Positions 10,560 through 23,336 of a stretch of DNA of 64,000 bases are shown in pieces. The first letter of the stretch is position 1; each line of letters starts with the position of its first letter. The position numbers were made by a program, and so were the translations under genes. A model generated the notes under the pieces. That model saw only the letters and a program-made list of their open reading frames with translations, was not told the origin of the DNA and did not search any database. Origin of the DNA: Agaricus subrufescens (Eukaryota > Basidiomycota > Agaricomycetes > Agaricales > Agaricaceae); the NCBI GenBank assembly GCA_029945375.1, contig CM057062.1, forward strand, positions 2,309,564 through 2,373,563, in the 5' to 3' direction.

Positions 10560-11640
10560 CCAGAGCTAAGGATAGCCCCGGTCACGCCTACTTCGCTAAC
10601 ATGTCTCCCAACACTAGTACCCGCACCACCCGCGTTGGCCTCAACATTATCTCCCACAAACCCATCATCCTCAACACCTTCCACATGTTCCAAAGCCTCA
10701 AACGCATCAGGATAATTGTTCAACGCGGTTGCGCCGATGTGATACGCCGATAGCGTGTTTTGTTTGTGAATGTATACAAGCGATCGGCTAGTTGGTTGAC
10801 CAAATCTTCGACAGATTGCATTCGGCAGTCGACGATGTAACGACCCTCTTCTGCAGGACGTTCTATGTGATCTTGCATGAACAACCAAAACCCGGAAAGA
10901 TTGCTTTTGCTCGGAGTACCTGTCTAAGAATATTGGTTAACAGTCTAAAGTTAAACAAATGGTAGAGACGTACAACAGTGCATTGCGCGGGTGTATAACC
11001 CCCATGGCTTAAACAGCTAGGGAACACGCCCAAGTGATGCCCACTGACAAACTCTTCATAGTCCAAAGCCAGAATCGCATTGTGAGCGCTGAGAAAATCG
11101 GGGTGGAAGATGATTTTCACGCGAACATGAGCAGTCATTGGGATCATCAGCCATGTTGTGTGTTGTGACGGGCAGAAGTGAAACTCACTCAAGAGCGAAG
11201 ATGCATTGCTTGAGCAGGATTCGATCTTGTTCTGATATCAAATCATGCGCACTTGGGATGATGTTGTGTTGCTGGTTTGAATATAGGCTTGAGCCTTGGA
11301 TCTGGGTATGCAAGAAACTACGTACCTTGTGAAACGAGCGGCGCGGTCGCACAAACGTTGACCGATACGCTTTTGGGTTTCGGTAATAGTATCGCAGAGT
11401 TATTTAGTGACAGCTTGGCCTTTGACAACATCAATGGTATAGGAGTGTGTGGCGGTAGGCGTGACGATGGGGGCGACGACAGGGACCGTTGGTCTGGCTT
11501 TCTGTAGCCGGTAGTTGAGGCCTTGATAGAGTAATCAGCACAGTGAAGGAACAACGGGCCAATCAACTTACGAGCGCGGGATTCAATGAACATCACGCCC
11601 TTGGTCCATACAGCGGCACCCCCAAAAAAGGACATGGCTC
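10560..11640 (-). pseudogene. Decayed partial copy of glycogen synthase (GT3)
   Basis: Glycogen synthase makes alpha-1,4-glucan from UDP-glucose in the cytosol. On the minus strand, in order, several hallmark segments are recognisable: KGVMFIESRAR (11.6 kb), DVVKGQAVTK, then [34 protein letters not shown], and the family block [14 protein letters not shown] ... [17 protein letters not shown] ... [10 protein letters not shown], followed by NLSGF-like, YIVDCRMQSVEDLVNQLAD, and YPDAFEALE near the C-terminus. The usual 'YYEPWGYTPAE' motif is altered to a form with [10 protein letters not shown]. An in-frame TAA lies at 11400-11402 within the KGQAV region, frames change several times, and the N-terminal half is absent. 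Some introns still look intact (GTACGT...TTAG near 10.92-10.97 kb). It is a dead fragment; the functional gene is presumably elsewhere. Confidence 0.75.
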
Positions 11641-13231
11641 CGTTCGTCCGGGGGCACGCGCCGGAACGAGGTCACCAGCCACGGCCCGCCGTGACCCAGG
11701 ACACCTAGCTCAGAGGCGAGCGTATCTCCCAGACAACATGCAAAGTGCCTGGAAGGCTTCAGTCACTCTGCCACCATTCTCCGCACAACTTACCCAAGTG
11801 CACCAAAGCTCCACCCGTCCGCTATCTCTCTCTCTCAAGCGGACACTATCCCACCGCTTCGTCTCCCACCCCTCCCTCGACCGTCATCAATGACTGCACA
11901 ACAGACGCCTTTTTGCTCCCCGGAACAAACAACGCATTCCAAGCGGTTGCCGCTACGACCCCAGACGAGCTATTGCACAACACCTGCCACCCTGAACGGT
12001 CTGATACCCATCCTCCAATTTCGCCTTGCGCTGTCTAGGTCAAGTCAATGCTAAATCATATTTCCTCTCTCTATACACGCACATTTCGTAGCCCTGCTTC
12101 CGATCGGGTAAAAATCCTATGAGTGTTGTACCAAACGCTCATAGTCCTCTTGACAAGCTGCTGCAGCCAACAAAGAAAGCCATCAGGTCTCCGCTTGGCA
12201 AAACCAAATTTTTGCAAAAGCCATGGAAACTCAAGAGGAACGCGAGTAAGAGGGAACGACTTGCCCTTCCTGTGCTGGTTCCTGAAGACAGTTGGTGCCT
12301 TCCACGTGCTTTTGTAATAAATAACTGATCTTTCTCACATTCTATATTGCATCGCTTGGCATTCCATTATCTCATAAGTGCTTGTCAATTTTTTCTATTG
12401 CAAAACTTGTTGTTCAGCTGCAACCCGATCCAACTCTCAGTCCTTCCTAGTGGATCGAGCGATAAAAGGTGAGATTCAGAGGGACAATTACACCGCAAAT
12501 AATGGCTGGGGAAGCTTCTACCGCTGTACAAATTAAAGGCCGGACCAAGACGCTTAAAATCCGTGGCAGTGAAGCCCGCCAAAAGATCCGAAAAGTCTTG
12601 CTTAAAAGGACAGACTCGACATTGGCGCTCCTACTTCCTGATCGGCATTGGCGCTCCTACTTCCTGACCGCCTTCCACACCGACACATGTTGTCTCAAGA
12701 CCGAAAGCCCGGGGAATACCTAACTTCATCTACCACGGACAATTACCTGGCATGCCTTATACGCGTAACCACAACGTGCGGCCTGTCTTCCAAAAGCATA
12801 GACTGCCTAGTCGTCTCAGCTGACCGGTATATCCCAGACCAGAGTCTATCACGGTAAACTCCATGATGTTGTCCATGATCAAGTTGTGAAATTTGGGTCC
12901 AGACGGTTTATGTGAGCACGGGGAAACGATTAACCCTTCCAATTTCAGTGGCTGATAAATTCGTCACTCTTCTAGCCGTACAGTGGTTGCGCTCTAAGGC
13001 TGTCCCACTAACTCATCTCGCGTCATTACTTCCATCTCAACGATCGGATGTCATCGACTTACCTGTCTCAGATACACCTGACTTTCACATCCAGATGCGG
13101 CTTGTACCACATGGTCGACTATTTCCTTGCGGGCACTGATCAGTGGACATAATAAAATCTCAATTGCCCCCCAGTTTTCGCTCAACTTTTGCTAGTAGTA
13201 TTTTCTTCTCCGGCCAGATTAATCTCTCCTC
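11641..13231. other. Intergenic, short ORFs only; a 26-bp tandem duplication
   Basis: Several 60-115-codon ORFs on the plus strand (for example 12119-12328, Lys-rich) have no recognisable domain. 12621-12672 is a 26-bp unit present twice with two mismatches. No transposon ends were found. The last 100 bp should hold the P450 promoter. Confidence 0.35.
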
Positions 13232-15654
13232 ATGTCTTCCTCGCTCACGGCCTGCATCCAGCATATCCTCGGCTTTGCTTATGAATGCAGATTCATCATA
13301 GGCACTGTCACCCTTCTTGCACGTAAGTAACCTCTCTCGTCCTCAGCTCCTTCCTAATACTTACGGCGTTGTTAGTATCTATCATCTACAAAACTATACT
13401 ATATCCTCTTTATCTCTCCCCCCTCCGGCACATCCCCGGCCCACCCCTCTTCTCCTTCCCAAAATCAAGCAAAAACCCATTCTCATACTTACTCTCTCCA
13501 ATCAAAGGTCAATTTCCCGCTATAATCAATGGCGAAGCCGGTATACCTCAACGCGAATGGCTCAAACAATACGGTGGTGAAAAGGGTATCGTAAGGGTTG
13601 TTGGTCCTGTAGGAATTGAAAGATTGATTTTTTTGAGTCCGGAGGCTTGTGAGAGGATTTTAGTTAAAGACTGGGTTGAATATCCTCGAGTAAGCCCGCG
13701 GATTGCTTTTTTTGGTGTTGATGTTGATTGTAAATTGATGATTTGTGGGTATGGTGTGAAAGCCGCGATTTATGAGAGATATTCTAGGAATTTTTGTGGG
13801 GTGTGGACTGATGACGAGCACGGGGAATGAACATAGGCAGATGCGCAAGATGATGAGTCCTGCTTTTTCATTACCAAGTTTGATCTCCCGTGCGTTGTTC
13901 TCCATTCTTCTCTCTGTATAATCCCTCATCGAGTGTTTTTTTTTAGAAATGAACGAATATTATAATGCGATCCACAGGTCATTGTGTTCCTCCCTTTCCT
14001 TGAAATGCACGCTTACAGTAATCTAATGTTGTTTGTAGCCTGCTAGATATCCTCCAGAGCCGAATCACAGCAAGCAAAACCCCCGAATCAGGCATCGTCT
14101 TACCAATGTACAAATGGAGTACGTTTTTACATTTCTTTAGTGATAAAAAAAAGGTCATCCACTGCTCACTAATCATCTCCGGCAGTGTCCAAAATCACTT
14201 TAGACATTATCTGCTCTACAGCCTTTGCTTACAACGCTGACTCTCTTCACAATCCGCACAACGAACTCGCACTAGCATACGAAAAACTCATTGAAATGCA
14301 AGATGGTCGAAATTTGGCTTTCTTTATCGGTTTAGTATCTCTGATCCCCAGGCTTTCGACATTTGTGAATAGCAAGTTTGCGTGGAGGTGAGAAAACTTA
14401 TGCATCCCATTCCAAGCATCGGTAAAAAAAAGTCACTCTACCCAATTATATATTTCTCATCGCTCATTTGGTGACAAAAGGGCTTCTTGCTATATCCATT
14501 GATTCAATGTATAAAATCCGATCTATATCAAAACGCATGTTGGAACAGAAAATGCTTGAAAGTCAGACGGATGTGATGGAGAAAGAGAGAAAGAAGGATA
14601 TTCTGAGCTTACTTATTGGTGCGAGGAAGGAGAGCTTGGAGAGTAAACCTGGTGCTTGGAGCTTGAGTGATAAAGTTATGATGGATCAAGTCGTGCGTTT
14701 GGTTTACTGATCTGCGCGTGACTTACTGGTTTTTTTTTTTTTGTTAGTTGACGTTTTTGGGTGCTGGACAAGAAACTACGGCTTCTGGACTTGCTTGGGT
14801 ACGTCCCATTCATACACTTCTGTTTACCATGCCGAAAACTTTGTTCTTCTTTTTTTTTTTGAAGACGTTATACTTGCTTGCGGCAAATAAAGAAGTTCAA
14901 GATCGACTTCGCAAAGAAGTTGTTCCCGTATTCTCCAAAAATCCGAGACCGGAATATAAAACTCTCAAAGAGTTACAATATTTAGACTGTGTCATGTAAG
15001 CGCTGCTGCCTTTCTTCCTCAGTTGTCTGATTTTTATGATAATCAAAAGAATGGAGGGCTTCGGATATTACCTCCTGCACCTATGACGTTCCGTGAAACC
15101 GCAAAGACGGATTATATAGATGGAGTTCTGGTTCCTAAAGGTACTTTACTTTATATCCCTGTACGCTTTTCTTCGTTGGGATTCGGTAGAGTGCCGAGTG
15201 CTAACTTTTTTTTATTCTTATTAGATTCGAGTGATTAATACATGGAAATCTACATGGGGCCCGGACGCTGAAGAGTTTCATCCAGAACGATGGTTGAATT
15301 TACCAAAGAGTTACAACTCTCAATATTCTCTTATGTCCTTTATTTTTGGTCCGCATGCCTGTATTGGCAAGACGATGGCAATTATTGAGATGAAGACGGT
15401 GATTGCGTGAGTCGAATCTCCCCTCACGAGTACACATTGACTGATTTTGTGATGGTTTACATGCAGATCGTTGATTGCGAATTTTGAATTTGATCTTGCG
15501 TATGAGGGACAGATACCCAAACCCACGGCTGCGATTACCACGAGTAAGTGATCTTCTTCTTTCTTTACTATATGATGATTATGAACGAACGTGTTTCTTG
15601 TTAGAACCAAAGGATAACATGCCCTTGAGAATCCGTTTGATCAATCGTACCTGA
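13232..15654 (+). CDS. Cytochrome P450 monooxygenase, about 13 exons, possibly damaged
   Basis: A predicted ER-anchored heme monooxygenase; the substrate is unknown. The start is the ATG at 13232, giving an N-terminal membrane segment (FIIGTVTLLA..., IIYKTILYPLYL) and the proline hinge PLRHIPGPP. Exons read roughly: 13232-13322, 13376-13689, 13763-13889, 13947-13977, 14039-14118, 14186-14387, 14481-14692, 14748-14798, 14865-14995, about 15050-15160, 15225-15406, 15467-15543, 15605-15654. Conserved parts are a C-helix region NEHRQMRKMMSPAFS, the I-helix LGAGQETTASGLAW, PERW-type FHPERW, and the heme loop FIFGPHACIG with the Cys ligand. The exon after 14995 has no clean in-frame AG acceptor, and in the frame that gives LRILPPAPMTF the ExxR glutamate is replaced by Gly (NGGLR). 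That argues for a lesion or a local sequence error. Homopolymer T runs in introns could add indels. Confidence 0.8.
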
Positions 15655-16480
15655 TGTTTTGGCTGCTAGACCACTGTTTCTTTGTTTTCCGAAGAGTTTT
15701 GTTCAGATCTTGATTCCTTTGTATAAGTTCGAAAGAAAAGTTTATTTGTGTAGTATTTTCTGTATAGTATTCGATGTTGTATGAATGGGCTGAAAGATCG
15801 AAGATGTATTTCAGTTTTTTTGTGTGCATCACGCCTGAGAATGACATGAAGTACGTGAGGTAAATCTATCCGACATTTTGAATGAGATGATGCTACGAGA
15901 ACGCTTTGAAGTAACCATCTCTATCAACTCGTAGGAAACCTGTGAAGATAATAGGCGTTTCCCGTAGGACAGGTTCAATGACATACACACAGAACTTCCC
16001 AAAACCGGGCCGAGGAGCCAGCCTTCGTGAACCTCACTGATGCCCTGGACGGCCTCTTTTTTTTGTTGAAAACTGCGACCGAGATCCCGGCCAAGCTAAT
16101 CCTATTGTGGAGGAATCTCACACCTATTTATGTCGGTCAGATTATTCAATCATCCTAATTTGTTGCGAGCAGCCTGGCAGGCGCCATGGTTTGCGAACAG
16201 ATATTTGTGGCTTTCATGGCAAACGGATTGCAGAAGCCCGTGATACTCATATTTATAGCTATCTTCGTGTACAGGACCGCTCTGATCGTCGCAGACATGA
16301 GGCAGAGAAGAAAGATGAAATCGAAAGTGAATGCAACTCGTTCTAATCATAGCTCCCAGAAGGCCTCGACCCACAGGTTCAGTTACGACACCATACCCTC
16401 CGGGCGATTTTTGTACCTCTTTTGTTCGCGCTAGTAATCCGGTTCAGGGTGTGTTCCCTTTAACGGTATCGTCGGCTCAC
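15655..16480. other. Intergenic with relics, no intact gene
   Basis: 15655-15960 is the P450 3' flank. 15980-16090 resembles 9990-10100. The small ORF at 16186-16434 has one hydrophobic segment (PVILIFIAIFVYRTALIVA) but no recognised domain or introns, and I do not call it a gene. Confidence 0.3.
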
Positions 16481-16499
16481 TGACGTTTGACGAAAATGG

Positions 16500-16680
16500 C
16501 CGTGAAGGTACTTCGAGGTCTTCGCCCGGATCAGGGCTTCTTATGCTACTGGATGGGCACAACGAGACTGAGGCTGTTATAATTTTACTAAATGATGCTT
16601 TCCACATGCCTTTGTAATACGGACTAATAGTCTCATTCCTTCATATTGCTCAACCGAGGGTCCCCGTCTCTGATGTTCAA
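16500..16680 (+). pseudogene. Possible NACHT-domain relic
   Basis: A frame reading LLMLLDGHNETEAVIILLND followed by AFHMPL and TAA resembles the Walker B stretch 'LLDGLDE..' plus the 'ILRLLNDAFH' helix of basidiomycete NLRs. A frame-shifted continuation reads IPSYCSTEGPRL, comparable to 'IASRPEPRL'. No P-loop was found upstream. Weak; a chance match is possible. Confidence 0.3.
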
Positions 16681-18751
16681 AGAGTTATTGATGCCTACTA
16701 CGGCAGCGTGTTCCATTCCACCCAAGAAACTTCTAATCGCATGCAAAGATAATGTTCCATTCTTAAGATACAGAAATAGTGTGTGCCATCTAATCCATCA
16801 GCACTAGCCCCACAGCTCTCGCCTTCATCCAATCCCGCCTTCAAAAACGAGGGGAAGACGTTCAGCGAATCCCACACCCCTGGACCATGCGCCAACGCAA
16901 CATGGGCCACGACCGAAGTCTTTTCCGGAAAACGCAGTGAATCTCAGAGGATCCAGTGGCCATATAGGGTATCTCCTAGGAAAGACCCCCCGCATTACAC
17001 GAGGCAAATGACCTAGGAGTCTTGTGGTTCAGGCGGAGCAGCAGTACACAGCCTCAAGACTCGAAAGCGAACAAGGATAAGGAAAAATATAGAGAGAGTA
17101 AATTAAGAAATTAATCTGCCTGTAGATCGGTAATCAGATTATTAACGGTGAGCACTGATTCGCTTACCACGTATATGCTAATTATAGATAAACAACATGA
17201 TAATCGTTCATATAATGTAAAGGGGTGCTATGGCTGGCTTTATGCATATATATGTGAGTGTAAAAGCGTTGACAACTTGGGATACAATACCTGTTTCCTT
17301 GGGTTATGAAGTGGTAATAGAGGAGGAGCCAATAAAATTCAGTAACACAATAAGAGCAGTGGCGCCTAGGTCAACGTCAATTCAGAACAAATGATGCTCT
17401 ATGGCAACGTACTCTGGCCACAAATGTGGCGACTCGGTCAAGTGCCGAGGGCTATGAAGAGAAAATTGAACGGCGGAGACAGAAATATCTATTCTCGTAT
17501 ACGTGAATCAAAAGCACAGACAACTCGTGACTCATTACCTGTCTCCCAGAGAGAGGGATGAAGGTGAGTGGCGTTATGGGCTGAAGCGGAGGTGGCAATT
17601 GTGGCGCGAAATAAGCAAACAAGATTCGACGCACCATACAATCATAAGGATCATAAACAATGCACTGCATATAATCTCTTGAAGACACTGAGATCATCAA
17701 GCCTCCTACTCAACTCCCGCCACGAAAAACAGCGAGGAGAAGATACTCACCAGCAAACAAGGAACGGCATCGGATCGGAAAGAGACATAAACCAAGACTT
17801 CTCAACAGACTTACAACTCGCAGGCCCAGCCGGCGAGTACAGGATGTCGAGGTCGAGGTCGAGGTCGAAGTGAAAGTAAGAAGTCAAGAGAGATGGGAGA
17901 AGAGCAGAGCAGGAAGAGTGGTTTATATATGCTTCCTGGCGGGGTCTCACATCTCAATATAGGCATGTCTATGCGTCGCTAACCAGTCAGGTGTTAGTAT
18001 TCCTTGTGATACTTTTGAATATTCCATTTGATTGACACCCATGAATCATCGGGAGGTCAAGTACACCACGGCCACAAATGATAATTCCGATCAGAAAGAA
18101 CGCAAGTGTACCAGAGTGTTTGGACCAGATAGCATGTATTCACCACGTATCACTGGAAACAGCGGATTATTTGTAAGTATTCCATTGTTCTAGTGGACGT
18201 GCAACGCATGAATACAGTGAGTGGGCGGGCACGGGTGGAATGTATTATGCCCCGATAAGGAAACCAAGAATCGCCTGCTCCGGAGCCAAAAAGAAGGTTT
18301 TTGTAGCAGACACAGCCCCCCCATAAAGGGACTAACCCGAGTCATCTTCCGTAAGAATGACCAGGAGTAATTCCGCGCTGTGTCACTTGTTCCGTCGAAG
18401 GCCGATTAATTTAAAAGGAACATAACAGCTTCAGTGAATGGGCCAATTTTGCGGATCAACCAATCATGATCTATTTAACGTGATGTATAAAACACAATAA
18501 ATAAAATACACTAATTAAAGCAGTCCCATAGCAAGTGGTCTACACTATAAAAACACAAGACAATCCGATAGCATAAACAGCCAAAAAACAGATAATCGCC
18601 AATAGCGAATCAAGACAGACGGGCGGACTACATAGCGGGGAAACAAACACTAAAGGTGTTTTTGTTCCTGAAAAAGAAGAATAAAAAAACCAACGCAATA
18701 TGCGAAAGAGGTTATTCGGATACTTTTTATCATGCCGCGAGAAAATCGGAA
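16681..18751. other. Intergenic, no supported gene
   Basis: About 2 kb. A minus-strand pair of small ORFs at 17950-17452 has splice-like borders (GTGAGT...CTCAG around 17750-17690) but the joined frame stops quickly, so it is not called. 17842-17868 is a short GAGGTC repeat. 18480-18700 is A-rich and probably the 3' flank of the convergent ZIP gene. Confidence 0.35.
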
Positions 18752-20782
18752 TTACTCTCCCAAACCAATCAAAACCATTCCACCGACGCCGGCGAGGAGA
18801 CTTAACACCGCCAAAACCTTCTTTCCGACCTTTCCGTGACGTTGCTGTAACTCATGCAAATCATGGCCATCATCCTCATCCCCATCTTCTACGTCGGACA
18901 TGCCATTCACACCCATTTCTTCATCCCCCTCCGCACCAGCACCATCGCCATCTCCCGATCGCCTGTTCCGCTTCGGCTTATCATTTCCCAACCCAGACAG
19001 ATCATGTGAATGACCATGATCATGACTATGTCCTTCAACATCGCCGAACACGAAATCTCCAGCAATCATCTCCACAGTGGACGCGTATATGAGCATCCCA
19101 GCGGAGATAGCAGACATCACTCCTTGAGTCAGATACATTCGGGCTGTAAGAGGATATTTAGCATTAAAGTCAACGGATATTAGTTCAAAAGACTAACCGA
19201 GCTCAATGCCTTGTTTTTCCGTCCCGACTTTGAATACGATTAATCCAATGCCCATCCCAGCAGGCGCCGTAACACCAAATAAGATGGCCAAAGCAACTTT
19301 CAAAGTCCCTCCAGCACCGAGTAAACTTCCAAGTAACCCTCTCGAATGCCGCTTGATCCCAAGAGCAGATAGTTCAGCATCAGTAGAAGGCGGCGGGGGA
19401 AGAGAGGCGATACGGATGCCAAGTGATAAGCCTTCGAAGAGCTGATGGAATACCACCGCTACAGTTAGAGAAGCTAAGAAGATTGAGTAGGAGAAAGGCT
19501 TAATTAGTAATGTGAGATTAGAAGCTTGATAACAATCACTTACTGAAGTCACTGCCAGTAGTTATGGCCAGGGTCAAACCAATGACGAAACTGTGAATCA
19601 TTATCCCTAATTGTAAAACCAATAACCCGATAACCTGCCGCCTTCTTCCAATTGACGGCTTTTCGTCCTGATCTTCATCCCTTTCTATCGCTTCTCTCCG
19701 ATCAAGAATCCGTTCAGTGCCTCCAGGACCATATTCTACAATCGGCGAAGCAAGGCTAGCAGCGCTAGCGCGATGGGAGTGAGAGATCGAACGATCGCGG
19801 CTCATTGTACCTTTCAATAGAGTCATTTGACCCGGAGCACAGGCACACGAATGCACGCATGTGCAACCCCGCATTTTTAGGATCCGAGGCGAATTCGTCA
19901 ATACCTCAAATGGAACGGCACCTGCTGCATTCTGTGTCGCTAGAGGAGGTAAATGAACATGGTGTGAAAGATTGGGGTGTGATGAATGAACGGGAGCTGA
20001 TCCGAGACGAGGATGGTTTACAAGAAGCGGGGTGCTTTCGTGAGCGTCTAGCCCGCCTCGGTGTGAAGTGGAAGGAGGGACTTGTAAAGTTGCCGCTGCT
20101 GCGGGTGTAAAAGTAGGGTACGGAGAATGTTCCCGCGACGGCGTCTGAGATATTGCGGGTGACGGAGGTTGGGACGGTTCAGCATGAAGATGGTCCACAT
20201 AAGAGTTACAAAAGTCTATACAATAGATAAGCTCGAGTTCGTTCGAGGAAGAAAGGATGAGAAACACCCACATTCAATAAGAAAGATGGTGAGAAGGGAT
20301 GTGAGTCTAAATTATGATAAGAGTCAGGGTCACACGTGCCGCATACGGACATGCGGCAGCACGCACATGATGAGGCCCGTATACTCCCCAATATGATTGA
20401 AATGTTCCTTGACAGCACGTTTTTCAAGGGATTCGAACGAGTCTTGAAGTAGATGAATAAAAGCCGTGGCCAGGATAACACCTTGACGGGAGATCAGACT
20501 CACGACATCGTAGAAAAAAAGAGATGAGAACACGCACCCGTGCCAAAATGCTTGCCAATAAAGAAGAAAATGGCGGGTATGCGAAGGCGAGGAACCACCT
20601 GCGATATGCCGGGGAAAGACACAGCTGGAGGCAACGACGGCTTGAGTGTCGGCGAAAAAAAAAAAGTATGCTGAGCACTGACCAAGGAGGGAGATGACAA
20701 GGACAATGATCATGACCTCCAAGCGAGGCTCTGGAGGCTGAAGATGGGGGGCGTCGGACATGGGAGAGGGGGAGAAAGGCAT
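18752..20782 (-). CDS. ZIP-family (SLC39) zinc/iron transporter
   Basis: A predicted polytopic transporter moving Zn2+ or Fe2+ into the cytosol. The start is the ATG at 20782 (MPFSPSPMSDAPHLQPPEPR; an alternative Met lies at 20761). Exons encode TM1 (VMIIVLVISLLG), TM2 (LRIPAIFFFIGKHFGTG), TM3 (VILATAFIHLLQDSFESLE), a long Ser/Pro-rich cytosolic loop (about 20210-19730) with a Cys-rich patch (MRGCTCVHSCACAP), TM4 (HSFVIGLTLAITTGSDF) and TM5 (VVFHQLFEGLSLGIRI) with the metal-site His residues of the family, then TM6-TM8. The loop before TM8 contains HSHDHGHSHD. It ends with VLAVLSLLAGVGGMVLIGLG. Introns are GT-AG, for example GTCAGT...CTCAAG after TM1. All expected segments are present and no break is seen, so it is probably functional. 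Confidence 0.88.
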
Positions 20783-21283
20783 GGACAACGGGTGTCTGTC
20801 GGGCAGGAGCACCCAATATATGACACACATCTGGGGACCGCACCGGTCGGCACGTGACCCTCCTAACTTAACCGCGTCAACTCGCCAGAGTCGGATTCAA
20901 AGAGCAGGTCTATAAATGCCTCCAACGCGATCCAGTCTCCTCCACGCCCGACATCGGCTTCGCACACACCCCTATTAGTCCGCCTGCCCTAGCAGCCAGC
21001 CTTAAATATATACCTATTAAACAGCAATTATACCGATGGATGTCCATGACTCCATATGACTATCCCCCTCTATCCTATCCTAACAGAACGAAAGCAAATG
21101 TCTATACGACGTACACACTAGTCCGAAGCCGAATAAGAATTATGGCGATGCATCGAGCCGGTTCAGTTCCTCATCAATTGAAAATTTCAACCTTCTTTGT
21201 GTTTTTGGAGCTTTGCGACCACCAGTGTGCCTGCCAACGTCCAACAGTCAGAAATAGCACACCGAAGAGAAGCATCAAGCGCA
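20783..21283. other. ZIP promoter side and GT69 3' flank
   Basis: About 500 bp between two minus-strand genes. 20850-21000 is GC-rich, with TATAAAT at about 20911-20917 on the plus strand. No ORF or repeat is supported. Confidence 0.4.
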
Positions 21284-23205
21284 TTACCTTTGTTCCTGAC
21301 ATACGAAACTCTCAGGAGCTCCTTCCCAGTCATCTAGCACATATTTGCCTGATGACATTACCTTATCCTCCTCCTCGCCATCCCGGACCTCGAACAAATC
21401 CCTTGCCAATTGCGTATGCGTCACTCCCGCATACGTGGTCGGACACCGAGGATTCACAAGTATCCTCGCAGGCCTGAACGCAGAGTTGGGTATCAACAAC
21501 TTGTCGAATTCTGGGGGCGGAGGAACGTCTTCGCCTCCCTCCTCGGGTGGTATAGCGTCATAATCTGAACCCGCATTGGCATCTGGGTCACTCTTCTTCC
21601 TATCCGCAGCACCGCCATCATTTACTTCTTCCAAGCCCCCGATCCCAGCAACAGCAATTTTGATTTCTTCTTGATGGTGTTGTTTCTCCTCCAGTTCTCC
21701 CTCGCGCTCCACGAGTTGACCTTCTTCTCCAGGTGTTTTCTCATCATTCCGTCTATACATCTTGGCATCGCCTCCACCAGCTTTAGCACCACTACCCGCT
21801 CTATCACCTTCCTCTTCTATCGCGTCACGAGCCGTCTGCACCCAAAGGTCTCGGCAAAACCAAGCCTGGCTACTGTCCAGGCAAGAGGCGTCTGCATCCC
21901 GGGCAGGAACACCATCTGACCTACTCAGATTGTAGAATTCCGTACCGGACCGATACTGTATGTTCTTATAATACGATTGTGCAGGGTCAACGACATGAGT
22001 CCCAGACTCGCAACAGAAGACTTGGAACGGAAGGTGCTGAGCGTATCGTAATGCTCCCTGTTTATCTCTAGGCGGTACCGCATCGGGTTTAGATGTCGAT
22101 CTTGACTGTCGAAATTGATCACCTTCAATATCGCGCGTCCGCCATCTATCAAAAACATGCTGTCAGCGCTGGTAGCCAAAAAAATAGATAAATAAAAAAG
22201 ATATAAAAGACAACTGACCTGTCCGAAAACACAAAATAACCATTATGCTCCGCCCAATCCATCCCACACACCATCGCCGCTTCATTCTCAAAGCTAATCT
22301 TCAAAGTTTCGAGTATATCATTCGGACAAGTAAACCCCTTCAACCACACCACCCTCGAAAACGTCACACTGCGCTTCGTCTTGAGTTCATGTAGCGGTTC
22401 CAACACCAAATTCCGCGTATACGCCTCTTCCAGAGGATAATACGCAGTAGCGGGGTCGACAGTCATACCAGGTACACGTCGAATTCGGAAAGGCACATTG
22501 AGCAGTGTGAGGACTGCTTCGCATAGATCCACAAGCGTTTGCGTTGCATCAGCGGAATCGTAATCCAGCATCGACACGAAAATATTCGAACTTCCCAGTC
22601 GTCTCGCCATCTGTACTATAACCGCCAACTGATCCACGAGGAAATGGTCGGCGGAATGGATGACGAGGGCGATATAATACAGATGATCCTCTTCAATAAG
22701 GTCATCATATGCCATCCTACTCTGACCAAATGGACGAATCAGAGTCGGACAGAGTGCTGCCACCCAACCATTGAGTGAGAGAAGTTCGTCGATGGCGCTA
22801 AAGACGTGCTGAGCGTCAGTAGACGACGTGTCTTTGTTAGTGATACTGCTCAACCAGTCAGTGTCATTCTCAACAAGCATATGAGCGGAAGCAAACGCAC
22901 AAAGGTAGCTGCAACCTCGTCCAATAGTCCAGCATCCCTCCATAAATCAAATCGTCAAAAATGTCAGGTCTCTCATCCCTCCCAAACCGAGCCTGCAAAA
23001 ACGGGTAGCGTTGCACATTCAGAGACTTGTCCGAGCGCGTAGCACGTTCTATAAAGTTGTGCTCCTTGATTTGGTAGGACTGAGAGGACCTCAAGCGAGT
23101 TGTGGAGGAAGAAAAGAAGACTAGTCGGATAATGAGCCCGATGGCGAGTAGAGGGGCAATACGTAAGAGGGCCGTGCGAGGACGGACGATGGGCATAGCT
23201 GGCAT
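21284..23205 (-). CDS. GT69 CAP59/CMT1-like alpha-mannosyltransferase
   Basis: A predicted Golgi type II membrane glycosyltransferase of the family that includes cryptococcal CAP59/CMT1 (alpha-1,3-mannosyltransferase type). The start at 23205 gives MPAMPIVRPRTALLRIAPLL followed by a signal-anchor helix. The catalytic part has YYIALVIHSADHFLVDQL, SSNIFVSMLDYDSADATQTL (the 'S..ES.S.D.T' position), VTFSRVVWLKGFTCPNDILE, the diagnostic MDWAEHNGYFVFSDR, which joins through a GT-AG intron to WRTRDIEGDQF, then HLPFQVFCCESGTHVVDP. The C-terminus has ILVNPRCPTTYAGVTHTQLA, also typical, and ends at TAA 21284-21286. An acidic low-complexity insertion of about 100 residues (KQHHQEEIKIAVAG..., PPEEGGEDVPPPPEFDK) separates the two conserved blocks. 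Three exons are seen. It looks intact. Confidence 0.85.
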
Positions 23206-23336
23206 TGAATGCCCCTTCTGGAGATGGAAAAGAAAGAAATGGAGGGGCAATGTAGCAAGTAAAAAAAAAACCAAACAGAATGGAATAAGGACGAGAGGAA
23301 ATTACCCGTGGGAACAAACTCCTGATCGGTCCTAGG

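Noticed and set aside
17452..17950. Small two-exon minus-strand gene
   Set aside because: The donor and acceptor look real, but the joined frame stops within a few codons and no homology is recognised.
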